A stretch of DNA of 64,000 bases from Leptolyngbya sp. NIES-3755 (GCA_001548435.1 AP017308.1:4039030-4103029); one strand, 5' to 3'. Numbered from the stretch's first letter, positions 18,565-27,648 are shown. Translations and numbers: made by a program. The notes: generated from the sequence alone by a model not told the origin.

Positions 18565-18574
18565 AATAAAACCT

Positions 18575-19330
18575 ATGTATAGCGACGACGAATTAAAAGT
18601 TTTAGATATTGAAGCTGATTTAGCCGATCCGTTAGACGATATTCCTGCGATCGAAGATGAGGTCGCGCCCAAACCTGATCCGGATGCCATGCTTCCATTG
18701 TTGGCGGCTTCGGATATTCAACAGCGAATGTTGGCGGCACGAGTGTTTTGTGATGTGCAAGATCACCGAGCGATTCCGCAGTTGATCAATCTGTTAAGCG
18801 ATTCTTGTCCGTTGGTGCGGGTGAGTGCGGCGTATGCGTTGGGACGAAATCCGAGTCCGGATGCCGTAGAGTCATTAATCGATCGATACAACCAGGATTG
18901 GAATGGCTATGTGCGGAAGGGAATTGTCTGGGCATTGGGAAATTGTCGCGATCGTCGATCGTTGTCTACTCTCACAGATGCCGTGATTAATGATATTTCT
19001 GCGGTTAGGCTCTGGGCGGCGAGTTCTCTAGCGCAGATGGCGACTTTGGGATATGAAACGATCGTAGCTGCGGTTCCACCTTTGATTGAAGGATTGCGGC
19101 GTGATCCAGTTGCGGCGATTCGGAGTAATTGCGCTTGGTCACTGGGAGAACTGTGTCGAGAAATGCCCTCGAATGTGATTTATGCAACTGCGATCGATGC
19201 TTTGATCGAAGCGTTTGCGGAAGATGAAGATACTGGAGTCCGCGAAGATGCCAAAGCTTCAATGCTGAAAGTGGGTGATGCACGAGGATTACAGGTCATT
19301 GAAACCTTGGAGCAAGAAGACTGGTTTTAG
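18575..19330 (+). CDS. HEAT-repeat (PBS-lyase-like repeat) protein
   Basis: The 251-residue protein consists of an acidic N-terminal tail and about five HEAT repeats from residue 45 (for example VFCDVQDHRAIPQLINLLSD and ALGRNPSPDAVESLIDRY). Such repeats occur in phycobilin lyases (CpcE type) and in general adaptors; no catalytic partner is adjacent, so a lyase role is not claimed. It ends 50 bp before the 3' end of the convergent integrase gene. Confidence 0.75.
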   Translation: MYSDDELKVLDIEADLADPLDDIPAIEDEVAPKPDPDAMLPLLAASDIQQRMLAARVFCDVQDHRAIPQLINLLSDSCPLVRVSAAYALGRNPSPDAVESLIDRYNQDWNGYVRKGIVWALGNCRDRRSLSTLTDAVINDISAVRLWAASSLAQMATLGYETIVAAVPPLIEGLRRDPVAAIRSNCAWSLGELCREMPSNVIYATAIDALIEAFAEDEDTGVREDAKASMLKVGDARGLQVIETLEQEDWF

Positions 19331-19379
19331 AGAAACTTGGAAAGTGCGGTGCCTGGGGCTAAGCAAAGCTTTCTGCGCT

Positions 19380-20369
19380 TCACGGATCAAGTGAACTTCT
19401 CACTCCTCTCCCGCCGCGATTCAGAACATGCGTGTAAATCATCGTGGTCTTCACGTCTTTGTGCCCCAACAGTTCTTGAACCGTGCGAATGTCATACCCA
19501 GCTTCGAGGAGATGAGTGGCAAAGCAGTGCCGGAAAGTGTGGCATCCAACCCGCTTCGTAATTCCTGCTGACCGCACCGCTTGCTTTAATGCTTTCTGCA
19601 CCCCACTCGGATGTAGGTGATATCGTCGAACCAGATTCGTGCGTGGGTCTTTTGTCATCCCAATCGCTGGAAACACAAGTTGCCAAATCCATTCCTTGTC
19701 TGCATGGGGATACTTCCGTTCAAGGGCGAATGGCAAATGCACTGAACCATAACCTCGATCGAGGTCGAGTTGATGAGCACGACGCACTCGCTCTAAATGC
19801 AGCTTCAACGGGTCCACTAAACTCGTCGGCAACATCGTCACGCGGCTTTCGTAGCCTTTCGGGTTCCGCACGATGATCTGATGCTGAGCGAAGTCTAAAT
19901 CTTTCACTCGCAGATTCAAGCCTTCATTCAACCGAACTCCACTGCCATAGAGTACTTGTATGACCAGTCGCGGTACTCCAGTTAAGTGTTGAAGCACTGA
20001 TCTCACTTCGTCTTTGGTCAATACTGTTGGTAATTGCTGCGGTTGCCTGGCTCGAATTGCATTGATCGATTCATCTAATTCTTGTCGCAACACCTCACGA
20101 TAGAGAAACAGTATGGCACTGAAAGCTTGGTTCTGAGTTGAAGCTGCCACCCGCTCTTGCACGGCGAGATGCGTCAAAAAGGCTTCGACTTCGATCGCGC
20201 CCATGTCTTTCGGATGCTGCTTGTTGTGAAATAGGATAAAACGGCGAATCCATTGAACGTAAGCCTCTTCGGTGCGGTAGGAATAATGTCTAACCCGAAT
20301 GGCATCGCGCACTTGGTCTAACAGCTTTTTGGGTGGTGGTGTCATCTCTCGATCCTGCTTATCAATCAA
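19380..20369 (-). CDS. Integron-type tyrosine recombinase (IntI-like)
   Basis: The 329-residue protein has an N-terminal SAM-like DNA-binding domain (about residues 13-100, [15 protein letters not shown]) and a catalytic domain with R147 (YGSGVRLNE), H277 and R280 (HTFRH), H303 (LGHKD) and nucleophile Y312 (MIYTH). The insert before the HxxR box ([19 protein letters not shown]) is the extra segment that sets integron integrases apart from XerC/D. All catalytic residues are present. An ATG eight codons downstream (20345) is an alternative start. No cassette array is recognisable; a tandem hairpin array lies where attI would be expected. Confidence 0.85.
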   Translation of the reverse strand: MIDKQDREMTPPPKKLLDQVRDAIRVRHYSYRTEEAYVQWIRRFILFHNKQHPKDMGAIEVEAFLTHLAVQERVAASTQNQAFSAILFLYREVLRQELDESINAIRARQPQQLPTVLTKDEVRSVLQHLTGVPRLVIQVLYGSGVRLNEGLNLRVKDLDFAQHQIIVRNPKGYESRVTMLPTSLVDPLKLHLERVRRAHQLDLDRGYGSVHLPFALERKYPHADKEWIWQLVFPAIGMTKDPRTNLVRRYHLHPSGVQKALKQAVRSAGITKRVGCHTFRHCFATHLLEAGYDIRTVQELLGHKDVKTTMIYTHVLNRGGRGVRSSLDP

Positions 20370-20439
20370 ATCGGGTTGAATCGGATCTTATGCAGAACAG
20401 TACAAGCTTTCTTTGAGAAGAAATACGGAAGTTTTCCAC

Positions 20440-20659
20440 CTAATTCCCCTGTTGAGGGGTAATATGCGGAATGTAAGTCGATCTAACGCGCCAAATCTCA
20501 GCATTAGGCAGAACGAGTCGATCTAATCCCTCAGTTTGGGATGTTATGCTGACTCTCAGCAGCCTAACTTGCCCAGGTGGGATATTAGGACGACAAAATT
20601 CGGTCTAATGTCCAGATAAGGAAGATTAGGCGGAAAGAGTCAGTCTAATAAATAGTTAG
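20440..20659. repeat. Tandem array of five ~40-bp degenerate hairpin units plus a partial unit
   Basis: Units begin at 20440, 20483, 20523, 20564 and 20605, with a partial one at 20645 (periods 43, 40, 41, 41, 40). Each starts CTAAT or CTAAC. Most contain a short stem whose sequence differs but still pairs (CCCCT/AGGGG, TCCC/GGGA, CCC/GGG, TCC/GGA); the second unit is weaker. They continue through ATTAG or a variant into a purine-rich spacer ending near AGTCGAT or AGTCAGT. This fills most of the 312-bp gap between the integrase and pstB. On the minus strand two units contain the integron core-site form GTTRRRY (GTTAGAT, GTTAGGC). Confidence 0.85.
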
Positions 20660-20681
20660 TTGTCTCAATACGCTCAGGGCT

Positions 20682-21473
20682 TTAGCCAAATCGTCCTTCA
20701 ACATAGTCACGAGTCCGAGAATTCGTTGCACTGCTGAAAATCTTCTGAGTGTCATCGATTTCGATCAGTTGACCGATGCGGCTTTCGTCGGTGCTGAAAA
20801 AAGCAGTTCGATCGCTAATTCGCGCCGCCTGTTGCATATTGTGGGTGACAATGACGATCGTAAAATCCTGACGCAACGAATTGATCAATTCCTCGATCTT
20901 CATTGTGGCGATCGGATCAAGTGCCGAACAAGGTTCATCCATTAGCAAAACTCTAGGTTTCACTGCCAATGCACGAGCAATACATAATCTTTGCTGTTGT
21001 CCACCGGATAAGCTAAGAGCAGATTTTTTTAGATTATCTTTCACTTCATCCCAAAGGGCTGCATCTGCGAGGGCTTTTTCGACAATTTCATCGAGGAGCG
21101 ATCGGGAAACCCGACTAAACACCCGAACCCCATAAGCGACATTATCGTAAATGCTCATGGGAAAGGGATTCGGCTTTTGAAATACCATGCCAATCTGTCG
21201 TCGTAAGCGATTGAGATTCACACGCGGGCTATAGATATCTTGACCAAAAAATTGCACTTGTCCTTTCACTCGCATATCACTTTCGAGTTCACCGATGCGA
21301 TTGAGTGCTTTGATAAAAGTGGATTTGCCACAGCCTGAAGGACCAATAATCGCGGTGACTTGTCCGGGGTGGATCTCCATTGAGACTGAGGAAAGTGCTT
21401 TACGATCGCCATAAAACACATCCACGTTTTGAGCAGACAAGGCGAGTTCAGACTGTGAAATAGAATGCAACAT
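20682..21473 (-). CDS. pstB: Phosphate ABC transporter ATP-binding protein
   Basis: The 263-residue ATPase carries Walker A GPSGCGKS, signature LSGGQQQRLCIARAL, Walker B VLLMDEPCSALDP and the switch His in VTHNMQQA, with the PstB-typical FQKPNPFPMSIYDNV. It energises phosphate import through PstC/PstA. It is the last gene of the pst cluster, 3 bp after pstA, with the hairpin array beyond its stop. Confidence 0.95.
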   Translation of the reverse strand: MLHSISQSELALSAQNVDVFYGDRKALSSVSMEIHPGQVTAIIGPSGCGKSTFIKALNRIGELESDMRVKGQVQFFGQDIYSPRVNLNRLRRQIGMVFQKPNPFPMSIYDNVAYGVRVFSRVSRSLLDEIVEKALADAALWDEVKDNLKKSALSLSGGQQQRLCIARALAVKPRVLLMDEPCSALDPIATMKIEELINSLRQDFTIVIVTHNMQQAARISDRTAFFSTDESRIGQLIEIDDTQKIFSSATNSRTRDYVEGRFG

Positions 21474-21476
21474 AGG

Positions 21477-22352
21477 TCAACGTTTCCGGGTAATCAGGCG
21501 AGATAAAAGATTGGTAACAGTGACAAGACCAAGCAGGACGAGTGAAGCTGTCCAAGCCATCTGAGTTTGTTCTGGAAAAGCAGAACTCGAATAGTTGTAG
21601 ATCATCACTGAAAGTGAAGGGGTTGGATTCAAAATCTGCTCAACCCAACTTTGGCTAAACAATGCAGTGAAGATTAGAGGAGCCGTTTCGCCAGATGCTC
21701 GTGCGATCGCTAACAGTACTCCGGTCGTAATGCTCGGTAGTGCTGATTTGAGAACAATCTTGAACACCGTTTGAAACGAATTCGCTCCGAGTGCGGCAGA
21801 TGCAAGCCGTTGATGATTCGGAACCAGTTTTAAGGCTTCTTCGGTTGAGAGAACTACGATCGGTAACATAATCACTGCAAGCGCAAATCCGCCTGCTAGT
21901 GCTGAAAATCCGCGATATTCAAAGATTGTAGCGAGAACAATCACTGCATACGCGAACACACCAACCACGATCGAGGGGACCGCACTGAGAATAGATAAAA
22001 CAAACCGAACCGTTTGAGCAATTGAACCCGATTTACCAATTTCGGATAGATAAACTGCGATCGCAATTCCAAATGGAACACTAAAAAGTGCTGCCATGCT
22101 CACCATTAATACAGTGCCTTGAATTGCATTGGCGAATCCACCAACGACGCTCGTATCACCCGCAGGAGCAGGTAAGTTCGTGAAGACTTCCCACTTTAGA
22201 TTCGGTAAGCCTTGGCGCAGAATTTCAAATAGGACTGATAGTAGTGGAAGTAATGCAAGTCCAGTAAAAAGAACTGCGATCGCGCTCATCGAATAGCTAA
22301 AAATTCGTCGATCAAGAGACAGTGGCTTTGTAAGTTGCTGTTCTAAAGTCAT
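21477..22352 (-). CDS. pstA: Phosphate ABC transporter permease
   Basis: The 291-residue protein has about six membrane helices and the permease-ATPase contact loop around LKLVPNHQRLASAALGANSF. With PstC it forms the transmembrane channel of the high-affinity phosphate importer. It overlaps pstC by 4 bp and is 3 bp upstream of pstB, showing tight translational coupling. Confidence 0.95.
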   Translation of the reverse strand: MTLEQQLTKPLSLDRRIFSYSMSAIAVLFTGLALLPLLSVLFEILRQGLPNLKWEVFTNLPAPAGDTSVVGGFANAIQGTVLMVSMAALFSVPFGIAIAVYLSEIGKSGSIAQTVRFVLSILSAVPSIVVGVFAYAVIVLATIFEYRGFSALAGGFALAVIMLPIVVLSTEEALKLVPNHQRLASAALGANSFQTVFKIVLKSALPSITTGVLLAIARASGETAPLIFTALFSQSWVEQILNPTPSLSVMIYNYSSSAFPEQTQMAWTASLVLLGLVTVTNLLSRLITRKR

Positions 22353-23308
22353 TGTTTCAATCCGAATGTTTTAACGATCGAGTTTGCAATCATATTAATG
22401 ATCAACGTTAGGGCAAATAAAATGAGTGCCAGATACATTAATGCTCCAATATGGAGTTCGTCCAATGCTTCAGGGAATTGGTTCGCGAGAATCGATGGAA
22501 TCGTATTACCAGAATCTAGTAACGATATGCTTACCTGATCTGAGTTACCTATTACCATCGTAACTGCCATCGTTTCACCGAGTGCTCGTCCCAATGCCAG
22601 CATGATCGCGCCGATGATTCCAGATAAACTTGCAGGAATTAACACGGTCGTGATCATTTCCCAACGAGTTGCACCTAATGAAAGGGATGCAGTTCTCAAG
22701 TCTTGGGGAATCGCTAACATCACATCTCGGCTAATTGCAGCGATCGTTGGCAAAATCATCACTGCGAGAATCGTTCCAGCAACCAGTAAACTCGGTCCAA
22801 AGGTTTCAGTTCCGAATAAAGGAATCCAACCAAAGTTTTGATGTAATGCGGATTGAATCGGTTTTAGAAATGGGATGAGTACGAAAATTCCCCAGAAGCC
22901 AATAATGACGCTGGGAATCGATGCAATTAATTCGATCAAAAAGCCTAATGTCGATCGTAGCCATCCAGGTAGAAATTTTTCGCTTGTCACGATCGCAATC
23001 ATGACCCCGATCGGAACTGCAAATAAAAGCGCGATCGCTGAAGTGACGATCGTGCCATATAAGTACGTTTTCGCTCCGAACTGAAGCTGATTGACATCCC
23101 ACTCTTGCCGCGTAATAAATCCTAAGCCAAAGGCTTTAATTGCAGGTAAGGCAGCGTTGAAAATAATCCAGCCCATCCAAAGGAGAATTGCGATCGCGCT
23201 GAGTGCCAAAATTCTCAATCCCCACGCAAAGACTAGATCAATCCAGGCAGTGTTACCGCCTTCGATCGAGTCTGGAATGGTTCTAGATTGAGGTGGAATC
23301 GTTGTCAT
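22349..23308 (-). CDS. pstC: Phosphate ABC transporter permease
   Basis: The 319-residue protein has about six membrane helices, the characteristic GFITRQEWDVNQLQFGA segment after the first helix and the EAA-type loop around IPQDLRTASLSLGATRWEM. It pairs with PstA. Its start lies 68 bp downstream of the porin gene's stop, behind a terminator-like hairpin, so expression may depend on readthrough or a local promoter. Confidence 0.95.
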   Translation of the reverse strand: MTTIPPQSRTIPDSIEGGNTAWIDLVFAWGLRILALSAIAILLWMGWIIFNAALPAIKAFGLGFITRQEWDVNQLQFGAKTYLYGTIVTSAIALLFAVPIGVMIAIVTSEKFLPGWLRSTLGFLIELIASIPSVIIGFWGIFVLIPFLKPIQSALHQNFGWIPLFGTETFGPSLLVAGTILAVMILPTIAAISRDVMLAIPQDLRTASLSLGATRWEMITTVLIPASLSGIIGAIMLALGRALGETMAVTMVIGNSDQVSISLLDSGNTIPSILANQFPEALDELHIGALMYLALILFALTLIINMIANSIVKTFGLKQ

Positions 23309-23323
23309 AGTGTTTGAAGAAAA

Positions 23324-23348
23324 GGGACACTCAAACTAAAAGTGTCCC
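23324..23348 (-). terminator. Terminator-like hairpin between porin and pstC
   Basis: A perfect 8-bp stem, GGGACACT with AGTGTCCC, and a 9-nt loop are followed on the minus strand by TTTTCTTC. It lies just after the porin stop and before pstC, so it may lower pstCAB expression relative to the porin. Confidence 0.65.
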
Positions 23349-23375
23349 CGCTAGAGGTGTGAGATCCGGTGAGAT

Positions 23376-25154
23376 CTAGAAAGTGAACGTTGTCCGAATT
23401 GTGCCAACATAAATCGCGTTGTTGGCAGAATTACCTTCAGGATTGAAGATCACGAAAGCTCCAGGCGTGATCGAGATGTTGTCGTTCAGACGATAACGGT
23501 AGAACACTTCCAAATGGTAGGAAGAACTCCGATCTTCTCGACGTGCCGAAACAGCAGTCGGGGTCGCTAAACCAAAATCGCTGCTCGTCACTTTCGGCGG
23601 CATTCCAAAGATGATTCCGCCTAAGCTACCTTCTTTGAACAAATCTGGAAATGCTAGACCAACCGCCCAGTTGAAAATCGTTGCTCGATCGCCTTCTCGA
23701 ACAGTTCTCGTCGCAGCCGTCGCGCCAACGGTTCGGGTTGCTTTCGCATCGGTCAAACCTGCCCAACCTGCTAACGCCAATCCAGGACTAAGGCGAATAT
23801 TCGCTTGCAGACCGAACTGGTTCGTGGTCGTCGGAACGTTCCCAGCGGTGTTTAAGGTTTGGTTACTACCAAAGGGATTGTTAGCGAAAGCACTTCCAGT
23901 ACTACCTGTGATTCCAGATCCGGTGCTGTAGTAAGCATTTGCGTAGGTGAACCCGATTCCTAGATTGGGAGTGGGTTGGTACGCTAACTGCGCGATCGCT
24001 GCATAGCTACCACTAAACAAACCGCGATCGGTACTTGGATCTTGAGCATCTGCGGTCGGGACCAAGTAACCTACTGAAAGCGTGAAATTGTTTCCAGCCG
24101 TAAATTCTCGTCCTAACCGCTGATTGATAATGATCCCAGTTCCAGTACTAGCTCGGTAGATCGGATTGAATCGTCCGAATCGAGAAATCGCACCGTTTCC
24201 GCTCGACTCAAACGGGCTAAGGGTCGCGATCGAATCATTGAACTCTAAACCATCATTGGTTCCAGTTCCGAGAAACACGGTCGTTTGATCGCCCAGAGGA
24301 AAGCGATATTCCAGACGAAGCTCGATCGAGTTATTGTTCGTCCCGTCATAACCGAGACGAGTCATATTCGTCCCCGTGATTCCGGTTGCTCCTGTACCAC
24401 TAAAAGCAGTGATGTTTCTCGCTTGCAACTGAGTTCTTAAGCGATCGCGTCCCGTGAAACTCGTATCAAAGGCAATCCGAACACGACTTGCAAAGATTGC
24501 ATTTTCGCGAACATCTCGATCGGGGTTCGTTGCCGATCCGGTAATGGCAGCATTTCGCGCCGCTGTTCGTGCTGCTGGAGTCGCCGCCGCATCGACGACA
24601 CGCTGTTGGTCAGAGGTAATTGCTCGATCAGCTCCGAACACTTGGCTAACTGAAAGAATCGCTTCCCCGGTCAGCTTGGTTGTGGTTGAAAATTGCTGTC
24701 TTTCAAGCGTTGTTGTCCGAGCTTCTAAGCTATCCACCGCTCCACGAAGGGTCGCTAACTCGGCAGTAAATTCTTCTTGTAGCTTTTGCAGTGTTGCTAA
24801 ATCTTCTTTCTTAACGAGATCGGCAGTAGAAGCTGCGATGAGTTCGTTGACGCGATCGAGACAAGCATTCAGTCCCGCTGCAAATTCAAACCGAGTTAAT
24901 GCCCGATTTCCGCGATAAGTGCGATCGGGATACCCAGCAATACAACCATAGCGCTCAACTAAGGATTGCAAAGCTTGAAACGCCCAATCGGTCGGACGAA
25001 CATCAGACAATTGAGAAACTGAAGTAACTTGACCTTTGAGAGTCGGGTTTGAGATTTCATCGATCGAGGTCACGCGCTCTTGAGCCGATGCAGAGAGAGC
25101 GATTGACCCCGCAAGCACAGGCACTAACACAAGGGAATGCCAAAGGCGGTACAT
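23376..25154 (-). CDS. SLH-domain OprB-type porin
   Basis: The 592-residue outer-membrane protein has a signal peptide (cleavage near SASAQ), an SLH domain at about residues 50-100 (VRPTDWAFQALQSLVERYGC, GYPDRTYRGNRALTRFEFA), a coiled coil near 110-155, and a long OprB-like beta-barrel domain ending in an aromatic residue (TTFTF). The SLH part is thought to bind peptidoglycan or its linked polymer. Homologues are often labelled iron-uptake porins. Its position between pstS and pstC suggests a role in phosphate entry across the outer membrane, but that is inference from context only. Confidence 0.85.
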   Translation of the reverse strand: MYRLWHSLVLVPVLAGSIALSASAQERVTSIDEISNPTLKGQVTSVSQLSDVRPTDWAFQALQSLVERYGCIAGYPDRTYRGNRALTRFEFAAGLNACLDRVNELIAASTADLVKKEDLATLQKLQEEFTAELATLRGAVDSLEARTTTLERQQFSTTTKLTGEAILSVSQVFGADRAITSDQQRVVDAAATPAARTAARNAAITGSATNPDRDVRENAIFASRVRIAFDTSFTGRDRLRTQLQARNITAFSGTGATGITGTNMTRLGYDGTNNNSIELRLEYRFPLGDQTTVFLGTGTNDGLEFNDSIATLSPFESSGNGAISRFGRFNPIYRASTGTGIIINQRLGREFTAGNNFTLSVGYLVPTADAQDPSTDRGLFSGSYAAIAQLAYQPTPNLGIGFTYANAYYSTGSGITGSTGSAFANNPFGSNQTLNTAGNVPTTTNQFGLQANIRLSPGLALAGWAGLTDAKATRTVGATAATRTVREGDRATIFNWAVGLAFPDLFKEGSLGGIIFGMPPKVTSSDFGLATPTAVSARREDRSSSYHLEVFYRYRLNDNISITPGAFVIFNPEGNSANNAIYVGTIRTTFTF

Positions 25155-25257
25155 AAAAAATCCTCACATCACAAAATTAATCGATCGAGCATCAGTCAGT
25201 CTGAGGCAGCTAGAACTTCAAGCTTGAAGAATAGTTAAAGCCTTATGCCAAATCGAT

Positions 25258-25409
25258 TGTTGAGTGCGCCAAATCTGGGAAGCCCCCTAAATCCCTCACG
25301 AGTGGGGGACTTTGAAGACAGAATGATTCTCAGAACTTGGGGAATTTGTCTTGCTCTTAGTCCCCCAGAATGGGGGATTTAGGGGGCGAAGGATCTGTCG
25401 CACTCAACA
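25258..25409. repeat. MITE-like palindromic element between pstS and the porin gene
   Basis: This 152-bp non-coding palindrome has terminal inverted repeats TGTTGAGTGCG (perfect over 11 bp) that continue imperfectly inward through GCCCCCTAAATCCC and a GGGGGACT block on both arms, so the whole element can fold on itself. Flanking AATCGAT and AATTGAT could be a diverged target duplication. No coding frame is present. It occupies most of the 285-bp gap between the pstS 3' part and the porin start. Confidence 0.75.
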
Positions 25410-26357
25410 AATTGATCTGGTAGAGCTTCGCTTTAATCTCTAAGGCTTCACTTCTGCTCTCACCTGTTGCAGAGCGCGTTGTGCCACAGGTTCAGGAATC
25501 CGAGTAAAGTCTAAGCTTCCATTCAAGTTCTGCCCTTCCGTTAGCACATACTCAATCCATTTCTTCATCGCTTCCGACTTCTGAGGACTGTCATACTGCT
25601 TGTACACCATCATCCAAGTGAGTCCCGTGATCGGATAGCCATCGGCTGGATTGCCTTCAAACACCCGGAAGTTCGGCGGGAAATTGACTGTAGAAAGCGC
25701 CTTGTTGGTGTTGTCGATCGAAGGGGTCAAAAATTCGCCCTTCTGATTCTGCACCGCTGCAACTGAGAGATTGTTCTTCTTCGCGAAAGAGTACTCAACA
25801 TAACCAATCGAGCCTGGAGTTTTCTGAACTAATGCAGCAACACCCGGATTTCCCCGACCTCTAAGCGGATTCGTTGTCCACTTCGGAGCCGTTCCTACAC
25901 CCACACGACCTTTGAAGTACGGACTCACTGCACTGAGGTGATTGGTGAAAATAAACGTTGTACCACTACCGTCTGCACGTACAACCGATTTAATGTCTGA
26001 ATTCGGTAAATTTACACCACTATTGTCTTTTGCAATCTTCGGATCATTCCACTTCGTAATCCGACCTGCGAAAATTTCTGGTAACACTTCGCGTGAAAGC
26101 TTTAGATTGTTCACACCTGGAAGATTATAAACCGGAGTGACGGCTCCACCTGCGGTTGGAACCAAAATAATCCCGCGACTGACCTTCGCCATATCTTCGT
26201 CGGTCATTGCTGCATCGCTTCCACCGAAGTCAACTACACCCGCGATCACCTGGCGAATTCCGCCACCGCTTCCGATCGCTTGATAGTTCACATTGATGCT
26301 AGGTTCCTTTTTCTTAAATTCTGAAATGTATCGCTCGTACAACAAGGCAGGGAAAGT

Positions 26358-26366
26358 CGCGCCTGC
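26358..26366. repeat. Target-site duplication, left copy
   Basis: CGCGCCTGC directly abuts the left end of the IS4-family element and is identical to the copy at 27640-27648. It encodes the Ala-Gly-Ala of pstS codons 39-41. Confidence 0.9.
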
Positions 26367-26428
26367 TTCAGGGGGTGACAACGGGCTTGAAAGGTAGCAG
26401 CGATGCCGGATAGCAGCGATAAGCTCAG

Positions 26429-26461
26429 AAAAAAAGGAGTGAAACCAATCGATTCACTCCT
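26429..26461 (-). terminator. Hairpin inside the IS left end, terminator-like on the strand of pstS
   Basis: A perfect 9-bp stem (26435-26443 with 26453-26461) with a 9-nt loop is followed on the minus strand by a run of T. Read from the pstS promoter, this would stop transcripts after crossing the IS. Read on the plus strand, the stem sequesters an AGGAGTGA just upstream of the transposase, as in IS elements that limit translation from outside transcripts. Confidence 0.6.
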
Positions 26462-26464
26462 ACA

Positions 26465-27619
26465 TTGTTAAAAATGTTGCCTATATTCTATCAATCCTGT
26501 TTGAAATCGCAACTCTCGGCTGCTCAATTCATCACGCTCGAAATCCTTGTCGAACTGTTGCAGCAAGAACGCAGAATTACGATTGAACGACTTGCAACGC
26601 TATTTCCCCAACCGATTCTATTTGAGAGTAGACGGCGCAATCTGCAACGATTCCTGAGTTTGCCCCAGATGACACCGGAAGCGTTATGGTTTCCCATCGC
26701 TAAGCAGTGGATTAAGCAACACATTCCGCGTGGACAAACCTTACAGATTGCACTTGACCGAACGCAATGGGATAAACATAACCTGATGATGGTCAGTTTT
26801 ATTTATCAGAACCGAGCCATCCCGTTGTATTGGATATGGCTCGATAAACAAGGACAGAGTTCTCTCAAGGATCAACAAAAAGTGTTGCGCCCTGTATTTC
26901 AATTGTTGAAAAAACGTCGCTTTGTCTTATTAGGAGACCGAGAATTCCACAGTATCGAACTCGCTGCTTGGTGTGTGCAGAACCGAGTCTCGTTCGTGTT
27001 TCGTTTACCGAAGAGTACGACTGTTCAACCAGAGACAGGTGCAAGCTTTTCGCGCCTTGATCACCTGCCGCAAGTTCCCGGTGCTGCCGAACAATATCTG
27101 CAAATCCAAGTGACACAAAAACGCGGGTTCGGCAGACATAATCTGGTGATTTATCAGAAACGCGCTTATGCTCGATCCACAACGCCTGAGGTGTGGTACT
27201 TGCTCACCAATCTCACTGATGTCAATCAAGTGCTGTTTCACTACGATTTCAGGTTCTGCATCGAGCCAGGATTTAAGGACTTGAAATCCGGTGGCTACCA
27301 CCTCGAAGATTGCCATGCTGATCCACGTCGATTTACCGCTCTACTCGTACTCATGACCCTCGCCTATTCACTCGCTTCAATCCAGGGACATCGCATTCGC
27401 AAAAAACAAGTGCAGCGCTATGTCGGTCGAGTCAAAGAACCCAAACGCACTCAAAATCGCCACAGCCAATTTTGGATCGGCTTGTATGGAAGTTTATGGA
27501 TTGGCAGTCTCAATTTGTGGTCAACCTTGGCGCATCAACTCATGGCACTCAAACCCCAAAAACGCACCTTTTTCCAGCGAGGTCTGAACGCCATTTCCTT
27601 GATCCAGTCTGCTTTGTAG
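26465..27619 (+). CDS. IS4-family transposase
   Basis: The 384-residue DDE transposase has D98 (ALDRT), D158 (LGDREF) and the IS4 signature Y-x2-R-x3-E-x6-K at Y260, R263, E267 and K274. It catalyses cut-and-paste transposition of its own element. The frame begins with TTG at 26465; an ATG three codons later (26474) is an alternative. No frameshift or stop is present, so it should be active. Confidence 0.92.
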   Translation: MLKMLPIFYQSCLKSQLSAAQFITLEILVELLQQERRITIERLATLFPQPILFESRRRNLQRFLSLPQMTPEALWFPIAKQWIKQHIPRGQTLQIALDRTQWDKHNLMMVSFIYQNRAIPLYWIWLDKQGQSSLKDQQKVLRPVFQLLKKRRFVLLGDREFHSIELAAWCVQNRVSFVFRLPKSTTVQPETGASFSRLDHLPQVPGAAEQYLQIQVTQKRGFGRHNLVIYQKRAYARSTTPEVWYLLTNLTDVNQVLFHYDFRFCIEPGFKDLKSGGYHLEDCHADPRRFTALLVLMTLAYSLASIQGHRIRKKQVQRYVGRVKEPKRTQNRHSQFWIGLYGSLWIGSLNLWSTLAHQLMALKPQKRTFFQRGLNAISLIQSAL

Positions 27620-27639
27620 CTTCGTTGTCACCCCCTGAA

Positions 27640-27648
27640 CGCGCCTGC
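27640..27648. repeat. Target-site duplication, right copy
   Basis: CGCGCCTGC directly abuts the right end of the IS4-family element and matches 26358-26366. Confidence 0.9.

Larger units (their letters stand above)
26367..27639. mobile_element. Complete IS4-family insertion sequence
   Basis: The 1273-bp element has 17-bp perfect terminal inverted repeats (TTCAGGGGGTGACAACG at both ends, inward), a single full-length transposase gene on the plus strand and a 9-bp target duplication. Intact ends, an intact transposase and a perfect duplication point to a recent insertion. It disrupts the minus-strand pstS gene. Confidence 0.93.

Noticed and set aside
20440-20659. CRISPR array
   Set aside because: Repeats are degenerate, no constant repeat with variable spacers is present, and there are no cas genes.
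24454-24918. 154-codon frame antisense to the porin
   Set aside because: Ala/Ser/Val-rich shadow of the porin's codon bias; no motif.
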